Shown: positions 34,316 to 43,777, counted from the first letter of the stretch. The stretch: 64,000 nt of DNA from Alloscardovia omnicolens (GCA_040702985.1 CP159991.1:372001-436000); one strand, 5' to 3'. Notes: generated by a model not told the origin, from the letters alone. Numbers and translations are program-made.

Positions 34316-36583
34316 ATGGCAACCCTCGTAAAGAATCTCAAACGCTGTGAAATGACTGTTCTAGCTTTGATGATTTCTCTCTCTATTTTATGTGGTGCTT
34401 CTTCGCTACAAGCTTTTGCAAGCACAATGAACTATAAAGATCAAGATCTCACTATTGAACGTGGGCATGTTGATGTCTTTTACCCATTCATTAAAGACGG
34501 TAAGATCTTGCAAGGATTAGAATACGGACACACTCTGTACAATCCGAACCGTACAACACTTACTGTGCCTGTATCAATGTACAGTGAGAAAAATCTTAAT
34601 CATCCTGAACTGCCTCACGATTTTAGCTACGGCTATTGGTTCTTAGATCAATCGCAAAGCGATATGAACGTTGCTCCTTATCCTGGCTGGGACACAGGAG
34701 AAGGACGGGAAGCAGTCGGTGCTCGCACAAGTCACGATGCAACAGCAGATATTGTTGTGACGCGCGTCAGTGCTCCTGAAGATGGAAAAGTGTTGATTTT
34801 TGATTCAGGAGAAGTGGGCGGATCCGCCAAGTCTTTTGAAAAAAATGATAAAGATGATACTGACGAAAAAGGCAGTCGTTTTGCTATGCCTGGAATTCTT
34901 CATCAGGATTCTTTATCTCACCAGCATGCAAATTGGATATTCACTGCTGCAGGAACTTATCACCTTGATGTAAAAACCATTATCACATCAAAAGCAACGG
35001 GTAAATCCGTAAGTACTGGTGTTGTTCGCTACACTTTTGTGGTTAAAGATAATACGGGACAAGTCTATTCTGATAAGGATAATGTCGTTACTGAGCTGGC
35101 TGACAGCCCGTCTTCCGATTCTTCGCATACGACCCAGCCAAACGATTCGAAGCCTATAGATCATACGGATACTACGCCTCATAACCCAGGCAATAATGCT
35201 GGGGCATCATCTGAAGGTGATGAAACATCCTCTGAGAATCCTTCGGACTCTAACGATTCTTCTGCTTCTGAATTCAAGATTCACGGCAATCGTGATAAAG
35301 GCGCCCACGCTCATTTTCATTCCTATGAATACAGCGGGTTGAGCCTATATATTCCGGCAGAGAACATTCCTCGCGGAACGCAGAAACTTGAATGGCGTTA
35401 TGTACGCGCCGATGAAGCTCCTGATGGGGGAACAACACTCTATGCGAATACTTTAGATCTGCCAGCTGAGCCAGCTATGAACAATATGATGGTGTATGTG
35501 CGCGCTCTCGATGTGCACTCCCGAGAATTAGCTCGCGCCAAAGCACATATTGCTGTGGACGATCACGGCACGGATATGCGCCCAGTTGTGCGCGCAATTG
35601 CTGATGAACGTGTTTATAAGCCAGGAGAAACAGTTAAATTTAGCTCAAAACTGTATAATCCGAGTGTTCCTGTGGACTCAGAAGGTTTGATGACAAGCAA
35701 TCCTGTAGGTACTGTGACATCAATCGTGCAAAAGCGCGTATGGCTTATCAAGAAAAAAGGTGAAACACAGTTTACTCAAATAGATATTCCACGCAATACT
35801 GAGGTAGAAGATGAAACTCTAATCCGGCAGGTTGATGACACTCTTGATTTAGTTGTGGACAAGTCAATGGACGGAGCAACAGTACGTGCTTCGCTTGCAT
35901 TTGATGATGGCACTTTGTATCGCAATGAAAGATTTGACTCTTTTAGTGATGTGGTACTCCAGGTGCAAGAAGGCAACAATAACTCTTCAAGTGGTGTTGC
36001 AACTGGCAATACTGGTCAGACCCCAACTGATAATAAAGGCGAAAACAACGCAGAGAATAAGCCTTCCTCATCGCAGAATACTGCGCACACAGGCAGTTCC
36101 TCGTCTACTACAGTGCCGCCAGCCCCAGTTCCTACGGTCATTCCTGGAGATGCGCCGAAGAATTCAGGGGTTTACGATACCTCACACAGTGGTGCAGGCT
36201 TGGCTTCGAAGTTCACGCCGTTCGTGACGAATATGGAGGCACAAGTAAGTCCAGCAACACTCAGCCAGCAGTTGGCTAATTTTGGTGCTCCAGAAAGTTC
36301 AGGTGGTATTTTCTCAACGGGCGCAAGCATTGCTGCTCCTGCCCAAGAGGAATCAGACTCTTCCACTGACAGTTCTGGACAGTCCACGTTGCTCAATCCT
36401 CAAGAAACAGCGTATAAAGCAACTGGTAACAAGAAGCAAGCATTGAAGTCTTCACAGTTGTCTGCGCGCGATCACACGTCTACACCGTGGATTCTCATGG
36501 TAGCGTCTGGCATCTTAACACTTGCTTTATGTGCCATGGCAGTGGTGGCAACCATTCTCGTTGTGAAGCGTCGCTTAAGGTAG
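34316..36583 (+). CDS. Surface-anchored protein with actinobacterial anchored-repeat domain (first of operon)
   Basis: A 755-residue exported protein. Residues 1-36 are a signal peptide ending Q-A-F-A-S. Residues ~47-250 are one anchored-repeat (choice-of-anchor M type) domain: it opens with G-H-V-D-V at 50-54 and closes with H-Q-H-A-N-W (His202, His204, Trp207) and a Y-T-F-V-V strand. An Asp/Ser/Thr-rich linker follows, then a second beta-rich domain (~320-560), another low-complexity linker, and a C-terminal membrane helix followed by V-K-R-R-L-R. There is no LPXTG, so it is held by the membrane helix. It stands 142 bp before the next gene of the operon. Function unknown; surface exposure and a metal role are inferred from its neighbours. 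Confidence 0.85.
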   Translation: MATLVKNLKRCEMTVLALMISLSILCGASSLQAFASTMNYKDQDLTIERGHVDVFYPFIKDGKILQGLEYGHTLYNPNRTTLTVPVSMYSEKNLNHPELPHDFSYGYWFLDQSQSDMNVAPYPGWDTGEGREAVGARTSHDATADIVVTRVSAPEDGKVLIFDSGEVGGSAKSFEKNDKDDTDEKGSRFAMPGILHQDSLSHQHANWIFTAAGTYHLDVKTIITSKATGKSVSTGVVRYTFVVKDNTGQVYSDKDNVVTELADSPSSDSSHTTQPNDSKPIDHTDTTPHNPGNNAGASSEGDETSSENPSDSNDSSASEFKIHGNRDKGAHAHFHSYEYSGLSLYIPAENIPRGTQKLEWRYVRADEAPDGGTTLYANTLDLPAEPAMNNMMVYVRALDVHSRELARAKAHIAVDDHGTDMRPVVRAIADERVYKPGETVKFSSKLYNPSVPVDSEGLMTSNPVGTVTSIVQKRVWLIKKKGETQFTQIDIPRNTEVEDETLIRQVDDTLDLVVDKSMDGATVRASLAFDDGTLYRNERFDSFSDVVLQVQEGNNNSSSGVATGNTGQTPTDNKGENNAENKPSSSQNTAHTGSSSSTTVPPAPVPTVIPGDAPKNSGVYDTSHSGAGLASKFTPFVTNMEAQVSPATLSQQLANFGAPESSGGIFSTGASIAAPAQEESDSSTDSSGQSTLLNPQETAYKATGNKKQALKSSQLSARDHTSTPWILMVASGILTLALCAMAVVATILVVKRRLR

Positions 36584-36671
36584 TAAGGCATTATCTTTCA
36601 CATTTTTTAATGAGAGTTTCTTGCTGTGGCAAGTAGCTCTAATAATCGTTTTTTATTCCGCATTTTTGTGT

Positions 36672-36706
36672 AGCAAGGTGAATGCTTGATTTTTGCATAC
36701 CTTGCT
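36672..36706 (+). promoter_or_regulatory. Hairpin just upstream of the second operon gene
   Basis: AGCAAGGT(ga)ATGC and GCATACCTTGCT form a 12-bp stem with a two-base bulge and a nine-base loop. It ends eight bases before the GAAGG ribosome site of the following gene, well placed to influence its translation or mark a processing site. Confidence 0.55.
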
Positions 36707-36725
36707 GTGTTGTGAAGGACTTATT

Positions 36726-37718
36726 ATGATTACTCGACCTAAGTTTTGTCGTACCGTTTTTAGGTGTGCTGTCGTGTGCGTTGCTCTTGTCTGTACTGTT
36801 TTCAGTTTTATCTTCGGCATTGTGAACCTAAGCCCAGCATATGCGCAGACAGAAAAAATTCTTCTGCAAAAAGGTCATGCTGATTTTGGGCCTACTTTAA
36901 GTGAAGGATCATGGCGTCTTAAAATCCGTGATGATACTGGCTCTACTCCTGTATGGCGTAATCCTGCTGATGTGGTGATGGAAGTCTCAGAAAAAGCAGT
37001 TATTGCCATGCCGCAAGATTCTCGATATTCCTTTATTGGCGCTCAAGCAGGACAAAAACTCTATGTTATTCCTCAAACGCAAAATCCCGATGTGATGTGG
37101 CTGGGGTGGAATACTCAAGAAAATCAAGTTGTCAGTGAACTTCGTGACGGTGCACATCTGAGCTTGGATAAGGTGGAAGGTCCTGGAAAAGTTCACGTCT
37201 ATTTAGAAAACGGCAATCTTCAAGCTCCTCAACAATTGTGGAGTTCAGATGCTGCTATGCCGCAAAAAACATGGATTGAAGCAAATACGCATACTCATGC
37301 GAATTGGGTGTTTTCTAAGAAGGGCATTTATCATCTAACCTTTACCGCATCGGGGACGCTAAAAAATGGGCAGACCGTTTCTCATACAGCAACCTTGAAT
37401 TTCGCTGTGGGAGCAGGTGTGAACGCTCAAGATGCGCTTGAACAAGAGAATGCTGTGTTGCAGCCGAATAGCAGCAATCCACATGATGAAGCTCAGCAGG
37501 ATTGGCAGGATAGCCAGAATTCTGAAGGCTCTGCATCTCTTGAGAATAATGAGGATAACTCCCAGCGTTTGCTTACTGTAATTGTGTGCTGTGCAGCAAT
37601 TATTGCAGTTGTTGCACTCATTCTCATGATAATGGTGATGCGGTTCTCGTCTTCGGCGAAGAAGAAAGCATTAGATGATTTTTCGCGTGAAAATACTGTA
37701 GTGGGAGAGAAGAACTGA
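36726..37718 (+). CDS. Surface-anchored protein, single anchored-repeat domain
   Basis: A 330-residue exported protein. The signal peptide runs to about residue 41 (A-Y-A-Q). One anchored-repeat domain follows: G-H-A-D-F at 50-54, M-W-L-G-W-N in the middle, and T-H-T-H-A-N-W with His189, His191 and Trp194, then a closing L-N-F-A-V-G strand. A short Asn/Asp/Ser linker leads to a C-terminal membrane helix and basic residues. The ATG at 36726 has GAAGGA upstream and is preferred over a TTG at 36693. It overlaps the next gene by one base (TGATG). Confidence 0.85.
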   Translation: MITRPKFCRTVFRCAVVCVALVCTVFSFIFGIVNLSPAYAQTEKILLQKGHADFGPTLSEGSWRLKIRDDTGSTPVWRNPADVVMEVSEKAVIAMPQDSRYSFIGAQAGQKLYVIPQTQNPDVMWLGWNTQENQVVSELRDGAHLSLDKVEGPGKVHVYLENGNLQAPQQLWSSDAAMPQKTWIEANTHTHANWVFSKKGIYHLTFTASGTLKNGQTVSHTATLNFAVGAGVNAQDALEQENAVLQPNSSNPHDEAQQDWQDSQNSEGSASLENNEDNSQRLLTVIVCCAAIIAVVALILMIMVMRFSSSAKKKALDDFSRENTVVGEKN

Positions 37719-39793
37719 TGAAACAATCACTCTATAGTTCTTTTAGATCTCAGACTCCTTGCTGCTGTGGCCAATCTCCTCGGCTGATACTGAGAAAGCG
37801 AGTCGGCATAAGTTTATGCGCTTGCTTGTGTGCGGCATTATTGTGCATTGTGCCGGCGATGACGGGAATAGATGCTGGTGCGCCCGCTTTTGCTCAAGGC
37901 ACAGATGCCTCAGCACATCTCGCACTGTGCGATAACGCTCGGCGCTCTGATGATGCTCCTGCCACTTCTGTCCAAGAAGCTGCACAAATTCCAGTGAGTG
38001 CTAAGTGTCGAGTTGGAGCCGTTCATGCAGATGCTTTCGCTACATATGTGGATTCTTCAGGCAATATGGTCTTGGCTTCACGCGCAGATGAGATTGATTC
38101 TCAGGCTGAAAATGGCGTTCGCTATGACCCTAGTCGTCTTATTTTTGTGGTGGGAGAAAGTGCTAAAACAACTGTGGTACCGTCCTTAGACGCACAATAT
38201 GATTTTTTGCGTCAGGCAACGGTGAATAATGAGTTTTGGCAGATCCCCTTTTCGCGTCAGCCAGGTATGTTGTGGGCAGGTTTTAGTACTGAAGCTTTAG
38301 CTGGTAAAGCACAAGGACGGGTTGTGCTCAGCATGGAATCGCTGCGTGCTCCTGATCAGGGTGCTGTATATATGTGGACGTGGGATGGGCGAAATGTTGT
38401 TCATCCCAAGATGGCGTCTCCTAATGCGGCGGTGGCAGGTGCGCCCGCGGATCAAGGACAATGGTCTACTCAACATCAGCTTGATATTGGTCAACACGAG
38501 CATGTGCAGTGGGCTTTTACACGAGCAGGCACGTATGTGCTAACCATGAAAGCCACGGCCCAGATTAACGGACAGATGAAAACTGTTGTTCAGGACTACA
38601 CTTTTGAGGTGGGGCAACAAACACAGTCGCAACACAATCAACAGCCTGATGACGCTGATCCATCTGAGCAACCAACTCCATCGCCTGGTACTACTGCCCA
38701 GTCTGCTCCTTCTGAAAGCACAACGCATCCGCAACCATCACCATCCGTGCCAGCGTCCCCAGCGCCGTCCGCACCACCAAGACCAGCACCGTCCGTATCA
38801 TCATCGCAGAGTGCATCAGCGTCGGATCCACAGCACAAATCATGCCTAACCCTTGCGGATCTCAAAAATAGAGGACGTCAGGTCATGGTTATTGACCGTG
38901 GTCATGTGGATATTGCCGCTTACACTCCCGTGGGTGGAGGCTTGGGTATGGCAGTTCAAGAGGACTCCACAGGCTCACACGTCTTGCGTGATCCTTCTGG
39001 AGTGGTTTTCTGGGTGCATGGGACTCAGGCAAGAAATGGGCGAGGCTACTCAATTCCTCAATCTGCTATGCCCGCTGTGCCGTGGTTAGGGTGGAATAAT
39101 CAGTCCATGAAACCACATCTGCCAGTATCTATGACCTTGTTGCGCGTGCAAGGACCTGGCTCTGTGCGCGTGTGGCTTCAAGGGAATTTAGGTCAGGCGA
39201 ATACTGCGGTTGTGTCTACGTCAGGGCCGTATAGCTATACCATGATGCGCAACACGCATACTCACGCGAATTGGGATTTTAGCGCTCCAGGATATTATGC
39301 AGTCACTCTTGCATATGCTGCTCTTTCGGGCACGGTGACGCGAACCCTTCACTTTGCTGTGGGTGAGGTTGATCCATGGCAGATGCCTATGGCGTGTACC
39401 CCAGGAGAACAATCATCTGCTGGACGTGGTGTTACTCAAGCGGCGGTTAGAGGTGGACTGACTGGGGCGCGAGGTAGCTTGCCTTCTGTGAACTCTCAGC
39501 TAGATGGTGATGTTATTGCGAGCGCGTCAGATACGAGTGCACCGAGCGCTGATGGTCATGAAAGCAATGCTGATGGAGATAGCAGTCATGTAGATGAAGA
39601 AGGATTAGCCCAGTCAATCAGTTCTGTGAAAGCCAAGAATAAGACAGGCAGCATGGCTGCTGACTTTGGAACGCTTTCAGGAACGTCGCTGCCGTTCTTG
39701 GAATGGATGATTATTACTTGTGCGGGGGTCATAGTAAGTGTGCTATGCACGTGTGCAATACTGCTCGTGCGTAAGAGGAGCAGCCATGTTTAA
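37718..39793 (+). CDS. Surface-anchored protein with two anchored-repeat domains
   Basis: A 691-residue exported protein with a long Cys-containing leader (signal helix about residues 30-50). The first repeat domain (~95-300) ends in G-Q-H-E-H-V-Q-W-A-F and the second (~385-560) begins D-R-G-H-V-D-I and ends N-T-H-T-H-A-N-W-D-F; both show M-L-W-A-G / W-L-G-W in the middle. They are joined by a Pro/Ser/Thr-rich linker. A Ser/Asp-rich stalk leads to one membrane helix near the C-terminus. It is coupled to the gene before (1-bp overlap) and the binding-protein gene after (8-bp overlap). Two cysteines remain between the domains. Confidence 0.85.
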   Translation: MKQSLYSSFRSQTPCCCGQSPRLILRKRVGISLCACLCAALLCIVPAMTGIDAGAPAFAQGTDASAHLALCDNARRSDDAPATSVQEAAQIPVSAKCRVGAVHADAFATYVDSSGNMVLASRADEIDSQAENGVRYDPSRLIFVVGESAKTTVVPSLDAQYDFLRQATVNNEFWQIPFSRQPGMLWAGFSTEALAGKAQGRVVLSMESLRAPDQGAVYMWTWDGRNVVHPKMASPNAAVAGAPADQGQWSTQHQLDIGQHEHVQWAFTRAGTYVLTMKATAQINGQMKTVVQDYTFEVGQQTQSQHNQQPDDADPSEQPTPSPGTTAQSAPSESTTHPQPSPSVPASPAPSAPPRPAPSVSSSQSASASDPQHKSCLTLADLKNRGRQVMVIDRGHVDIAAYTPVGGGLGMAVQEDSTGSHVLRDPSGVVFWVHGTQARNGRGYSIPQSAMPAVPWLGWNNQSMKPHLPVSMTLLRVQGPGSVRVWLQGNLGQANTAVVSTSGPYSYTMMRNTHTHANWDFSAPGYYAVTLAYAALSGTVTRTLHFAVGEVDPWQMPMACTPGEQSSAGRGVTQAAVRGGLTGARGSLPSVNSQLDGDVIASASDTSAPSADGHESNADGDSSHVDEEGLAQSISSVKAKNKTGSMAADFGTLSGTSLPFLEWMIITCAGVIVSVLCTCAILLVRKRSSHV

Positions 39794-41450
39794 GAAAAAA
39801 ATATTCAAACATATGGCACGTTTCGTAGGCGCTTTCATTCTTGTGTTCGCCAGCATTGTATGCGCGGGATGTTCACATACGTCTGCCGTGTCGTCATCAG
39901 GCTGTTCTGCCCGGCGCACCAACAAGATTTGCGTGGTCACAACCACAGGTGTATTGCGCGATATGGTGGCTCATGTGGCGGCAGATGCGGCAACAGTCAC
40001 ATCTATTATTCCGGATAATGCTGATCCGCATTCCTACGAGCCAAGCCTTGCGTCTATTCGAAATATTGTGTATGCAGATATTGCTTTTAGCAACTATATG
40101 CTTTTGGAAGAGCACAGCATTATTACTGCTCTCGATTCGAACGTGCGCAAGGGCGTTGCCAATGTGCAGTTAGCGGAAGAAAGCGTTAAAAACGCTGCCG
40201 ATATTATTCCTATGGTCGAAGACGTGTCTCTCGATACAATCTGGCTGGGATTAGCAACCGAGCGCGTGGAGCGAAGTGCACAGGAAACAAGTGCATCTGA
40301 TGGTGGGCAAGAGCAGGGCAGGGGGAATGCGGCGCACGCTTCTATTGCTCGATCAGATCAGATTCGCTTAACAGCAACGCAGGTGAGCGGTCTGGGAGAT
40401 CTATTCGCATATTTAACCGGAACTTTTGGCAAGGTAGACGTGTATATCAATTCGGCTGATGGTATTGATGCTCGCGATCATGCGGATTTGCCAGCAGATG
40501 CTCATACTCATTTAAGCTGGGCGTTTTCCAAACCAGGCGTATACACTCTTGATATTCGTGCAGACCATTACAATGCCCAAGGTCAAAAGTTGCAGTCTTT
40601 GGCAAGCACGCGGCTTACTTTTGCAGTGGGAGTGAATGCTACTCAAGAAGCGAAAAAGCGGGGCGCATCTGTTGTTCTTAATCAAGGCCATGCTGATCTT
40701 GCATACAATATTGTGTCCCACACTTTTTCTGTTCGCGCCGATGATGCACAATCACAACGTGCTTCTACGCGCGAGCGCATTTACTATGCTCCGGGCGACG
40801 TTATTGTTGAAGTGCCTTCACAATCCATTAAAGAGATCCCGGCAGGTCACGGTTACTCTTTCCTCGGCGCGAAAAGGTCAAAAATATATCAACTCCCTCA
40901 AGCAGTCCTAGGAAAACACGTGCACGGCGATATTGACCCGCACTTATGGCAATCGGTAAGCAACGGTATTGCATACGTCAAAACAATTGCAGATCGTCTT
41001 TCTCAGGTTGACCCGAAAAATGAGGCAACTTACCGTCGCAATGCTGCCGCATACATAGAAGAACTCATGGATGTGGACGACTATGTGCGATCCACTATTG
41101 CATCTATTCCGCAGGAGAAAAGAAATCTCGTCACCACGCACGATGCTTTCGCCTATCTAGGGAAAGCATACAACATAAAAATTGCAGGATTTGTTACCAT
41201 CAACCCATCCAGTGAGCCGTCAATTCAAGATCGGAAACGCTTAGCTCAAACTCTGCGAGATCTCAAAATCCCAGCCGTTTTCTTAGAACCCAATTTGCTG
41301 TCGCGCTCATCTGTTCTTCAACAAATAGCTCACGATAACAATATACAAGTTTGCCCTATTTACGGTGATTCTTTCGATGCTCATGTGCACACCTATGCAC
41401 AGATGATGCGAGAGAACGCTAACTCACTGAAAAGGTGTCTTGATGACTAA
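39786..41450 (+). CDS. Metal-type ABC substrate-binding lipoprotein with inserted anchored-repeat module
   Basis: A TroA/ZnuA-class (cluster A-I) binding protein anchored through lipobox Cys29. The N lobe (about 38-155) holds D-P-H-S-Y-E-P-S with His82; the C lobe holds D-P-H-L-W with His386, T-H-D-A-F with His452 and G-D-S-F-D with Asp528, a His-His-His-Asp set like TroA, so Zn or Mn is likely. Between the lobes (about 195-375) is an insert made of the closing half of one anchored repeat (H-T-H-L-S-W-A-F, His240/His242) followed by the opening half of another (N-Q-G-H-A-D-L, then Y-S-F-L-G-A), i.e. a permuted module. The ATG at 39786 has AGGAG upstream. This corresponds to the known but uncharacterised anchored repeat-type ABC transporter family. 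Confidence 0.9.
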   Translation: MFKKKIFKHMARFVGAFILVFASIVCAGCSHTSAVSSSGCSARRTNKICVVTTTGVLRDMVAHVAADAATVTSIIPDNADPHSYEPSLASIRNIVYADIAFSNYMLLEEHSIITALDSNVRKGVANVQLAEESVKNAADIIPMVEDVSLDTIWLGLATERVERSAQETSASDGGQEQGRGNAAHASIARSDQIRLTATQVSGLGDLFAYLTGTFGKVDVYINSADGIDARDHADLPADAHTHLSWAFSKPGVYTLDIRADHYNAQGQKLQSLASTRLTFAVGVNATQEAKKRGASVVLNQGHADLAYNIVSHTFSVRADDAQSQRASTRERIYYAPGDVIVEVPSQSIKEIPAGHGYSFLGAKRSKIYQLPQAVLGKHVHGDIDPHLWQSVSNGIAYVKTIADRLSQVDPKNEATYRRNAAAYIEELMDVDDYVRSTIASIPQEKRNLVTTHDAFAYLGKAYNIKIAGFVTINPSSEPSIQDRKRLAQTLRDLKIPAVFLEPNLLSRSSVLQQIAHDNNIQVCPIYGDSFDAHVHTYAQMMRENANSLKRCLDD

Positions 41451-42222
41451 ACCTAACACTATTCATATTCCCGGTGTGGAAGTAAAAAATCTCCACGTAT
41501 CTTTTGGAGAACATCACGTGATTAACAATGTGTCCTTTCGTGTGGACGCAGGTGATTTTGTTGGACTGCTCGGACCCAATGGAGCAGGAAAAACAACGCT
41601 TTTCCGCACCATTATGGGATTACAGAAAGCACATTCAGGTCAAGTTCTGTTCCACACCGAGCATGACAAACATTACCGCACACGCTATGTAGGATACGTG
41701 CCGCAACGTCATGACGTGGCGTGGGATTTTCCAATATCCGTTCTCGATGTAGTACTTATGGGACGCATTCGCCACATCGGGTATGGCAGGCGCGCTCGCG
41801 AGGAAGATTACAAAGCAGCTCTCACAGCTCTTGACCGCACGGGAATGCTTGACTTTAAAGATCGGGTTATTGGAGAACTTTCGGGAGGTCAACGTCAGCG
41901 AGTGCTGGTAGCTCGGGCATTAGCTGGTCAACCGCATATTTTACTGCTTGACGAACCATTCACCGGTTTAGATATGCCAAGCCAAGAATTGCTGACCGAT
42001 TTATTCCATAAGCTCACTGCTGAAGGTGAATCCATTATTATGAGTTCGCATGACATCGTGGGATCTATACAATCCTGCTCACGTATTCTACTTTTTAACG
42101 GTTCCATCGTTGGCGATGATGTTCCCGAAGCATTAAACGCTGCCCAATGGTCTGAAACATTCCATATTAGTGAAGAATCTGCACTCATCCGCCTGATTAG
42201 GAAAGATATGAACCATGCTTAA
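41443..42222 (+). CDS. Anchored repeat-type ABC transporter ATP-binding protein
   Basis: Cytoplasmic ATPase of the metal-type importer, 259 residues, closest in form to ZnuC/MntB. Walker A is G-P-N-G-A-G-K-T-T at 44-52, the Q-loop lies in V-P-Q-R-H-D, the signature is L-S-G-G-Q-R-Q-R-V, Walker B is I-L-L-L-D-E-P-F and the switch His is in S-S-H-D-I. The ATG at 41443 sits behind AAAGGTG; start and stop each overlap a neighbour by eight bases, so binding protein, ATPase and permease are tightly coupled. Confidence 0.93.
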   Translation: MTKPNTIHIPGVEVKNLHVSFGEHHVINNVSFRVDAGDFVGLLGPNGAGKTTLFRTIMGLQKAHSGQVLFHTEHDKHYRTRYVGYVPQRHDVAWDFPISVLDVVLMGRIRHIGYGRRAREEDYKAALTALDRTGMLDFKDRVIGELSGGQRQRVLVARALAGQPHILLLDEPFTGLDMPSQELLTDLFHKLTAEGESIIMSSHDIVGSIQSCSRILLFNGSIVGDDVPEALNAAQWSETFHISEESALIRLIRKDMNHA

Positions 42223-43078
42223 TCCTCTTGATTTTCTGTTAGACCTTGCCAATCCTGACCTGTGGTTCCTGCTCAAAGCTCTTATAGTAGCTTGCATGTC
42301 TAGCGTAATTTGCGGAGTGGTGGGGTGTTACGTAGTTTTGCGCGGCATGGCGTTTATTGGCGATGCCGTAGCGCATTCCGTTTTCCCAGGTCTCGCCATC
42401 GCTTTCATTCTGCAAGGAAACTTGCTTATTGGAGGTGCTCTGGCAGGCATCATTACAGCTGTTATTGTGGCGCTTTTTAGCCAAAACAGACGGTTGAGAG
42501 AAGATTCCTTTATTGGTATTTTCTTTGTATCTGCTTTTGCTTTAGGTATTGTGATTATTTCTAAAGCACAAGGATACGCGGGATCTTTAGAGTCTTTCTT
42601 ATTCGGCTCTATTACGGGCATACCGAATTCAGACATTGCAGTTGTTGCTGTAACGGGTGTGATTATTCTGGGCGTGCTGTTTCTTTTCCATAAAGAGTTG
42701 GTGTGTGTATCTATGGATCGTGAAACGGCTGCCGCATCCGGGCTCCCTGTGCTGTGGCTTGATGTGATGTTGTATGTAACGGTGGCAGTTGCAGTGGTGG
42801 TTTCAGTGCAGATTATTGGCAATGTGTTGGTATTGGCGTTGCTTGTTGGCCCTGCTGCAACCGCTCGACTGCTGACCGATAAGTTGACGGTTATGATGCT
42901 TCTTTCGCCGGTAATCGGTTCAGCTGCTTCAATTTTGGGTATGTATTTTTCGTGGAGCCTGGATTTAGCAACCGGAGGAACAATCGTGCTGGTTATTACC
43001 GCTTTCTTTGTGATGGCGTGGCTGCTCTCGCCGAAGCATGGGGCGATTCGCACAATAGCGTACGCCGTAAGACGTTAG
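42215..43078 (+). CDS. Anchored repeat-type ABC transporter permease (ABC-3 family)
   Basis: A 287-residue membrane subunit of the metal-importer ABC-3 family (ZnuB/MntC/TroC-like), with eight or nine hydrophobic segments. Conserved pieces are Y-V-V-L-R-G-M-A-F-I-G-D-A-V-A-H-S-V-F-P-G, and A-A-S-G-L-P, the coupling region. It ends the operon; its start overlaps the ATPase stop by eight bases. A hairpin terminator follows before the convergent ilvN. Confidence 0.93.
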   Translation: MLNPLDFLLDLANPDLWFLLKALIVACMSSVICGVVGCYVVLRGMAFIGDAVAHSVFPGLAIAFILQGNLLIGGALAGIITAVIVALFSQNRRLREDSFIGIFFVSAFALGIVIISKAQGYAGSLESFLFGSITGIPNSDIAVVAVTGVIILGVLFLFHKELVCVSMDRETAAASGLPVLWLDVMLYVTVAVAVVVSVQIIGNVLVLALLVGPAATARLLTDKLTVMMLLSPVIGSAASILGMYFSWSLDLATGGTIVLVITAFFVMAWLLSPKHGAIRTIAYAVRR

Positions 43079-43159
43079 AACTTTCTTATATGAAGGTGGG
43101 GGGGTGAGTGAGCGCAGAAGGCTAGTTTGTTACTTTTCATAAAGCGCAGCTAAAACAAA

Positions 43160-43199
43160 ATTGTGGGCAGTAGCGTATGTATGTGCTACTTCCCACAAT
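43160..43199. terminator. Terminator between the permease gene and ilvN
   Basis: ATTGTGGG-c-AGTAGC and GCTACT-t-CCCACAAT form a 14-bp stem with one mismatch and a ten-base loop; on the minus strand TTTTGTTTTA follows. It best serves ilvBN and may act for both directions. Confidence 0.75.
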
Positions 43200-43219
43200 T
43201 GCGTTATGCGTGTTGTATT

Positions 43220-43777
43220 TTATCGTTCGTTTATTTCTGAACCTGCTACTTTGTCACTCAGAGCGCGAGGACCGCGGGTTACAGCAACCGATCCTGAGCG
43301 CACCAGTTCGAGCACGCCGTATGGGTAGAGCAGTCCCAGCAGGGCATCAATTTTACCTTGTGCACCTGTTGCTTCGATGGTCAGACTTTGAGGATGCACA
43401 TCAACCACGCGCACGCGGAAGAGGTTCACAATCTCCAAAATATCGGAGCGGTTCTGCTCTGTTGCCGCCACTTTAATCAGAACAAGTTCTCGTTCTACCG
43501 TGTTGTCTGGATCAAGTTCAACGATTTTGAGTACGTGCAGCAGCTTGTTGAGCTGTTTGATTATTTGCTCAAGAGGTGCTGGCTCTACCATCGCAGTAAC
43601 GGTAATGCGAGAAATGTCTTCGCGTTCAGTAGGGGACACAGACAGTGAGTCAATGTTGAACGAGCGACGAGCAAACAGCGAGGATACGCGCGCTAACACA
43701 CCTGGACGATTCTCTACCAACACAGAAATAGTGTGGCGAGTGGCTCCTGGCTGCAAAGAAAGATTATTGATAACCAT
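43220..43777 (-). CDS. ilvN: Acetolactate synthase small (regulatory) subunit
   Basis: Regulatory subunit that stimulates IlvB and usually gives valine feedback inhibition. The N-terminal ACT domain shows T-I-S-V-L-V-E-N-R-P-G-V-L-A-R-V-S-S-L-F and R-R-S-F-N-I-D-S-L; the C-terminal ALS_ss domain follows. At 185 residues it has the full two-domain length. Its start overlaps the ilvB stop by one base. Confidence 0.96.
   Translation of the reverse strand: MVINNLSLQPGATRHTISVLVENRPGVLARVSSLFARRSFNIDSLSVSPTEREDISRITVTAMVEPAPLEQIIKQLNKLLHVLKIVELDPDNTVERELVLIKVAATEQNRSDILEIVNLFRVRVVDVHPQSLTIEATGAQGKIDALLGLLYPYGVLELVRSGSVAVTRGPRALSDKVAGSEINER

Noticed and set aside
34095-34316. 73-residue ORF just upstream of the first anchored-repeat gene
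   Set aside because: No ribosome site, no recognisable pattern, and it covers the predicted operon promoter.
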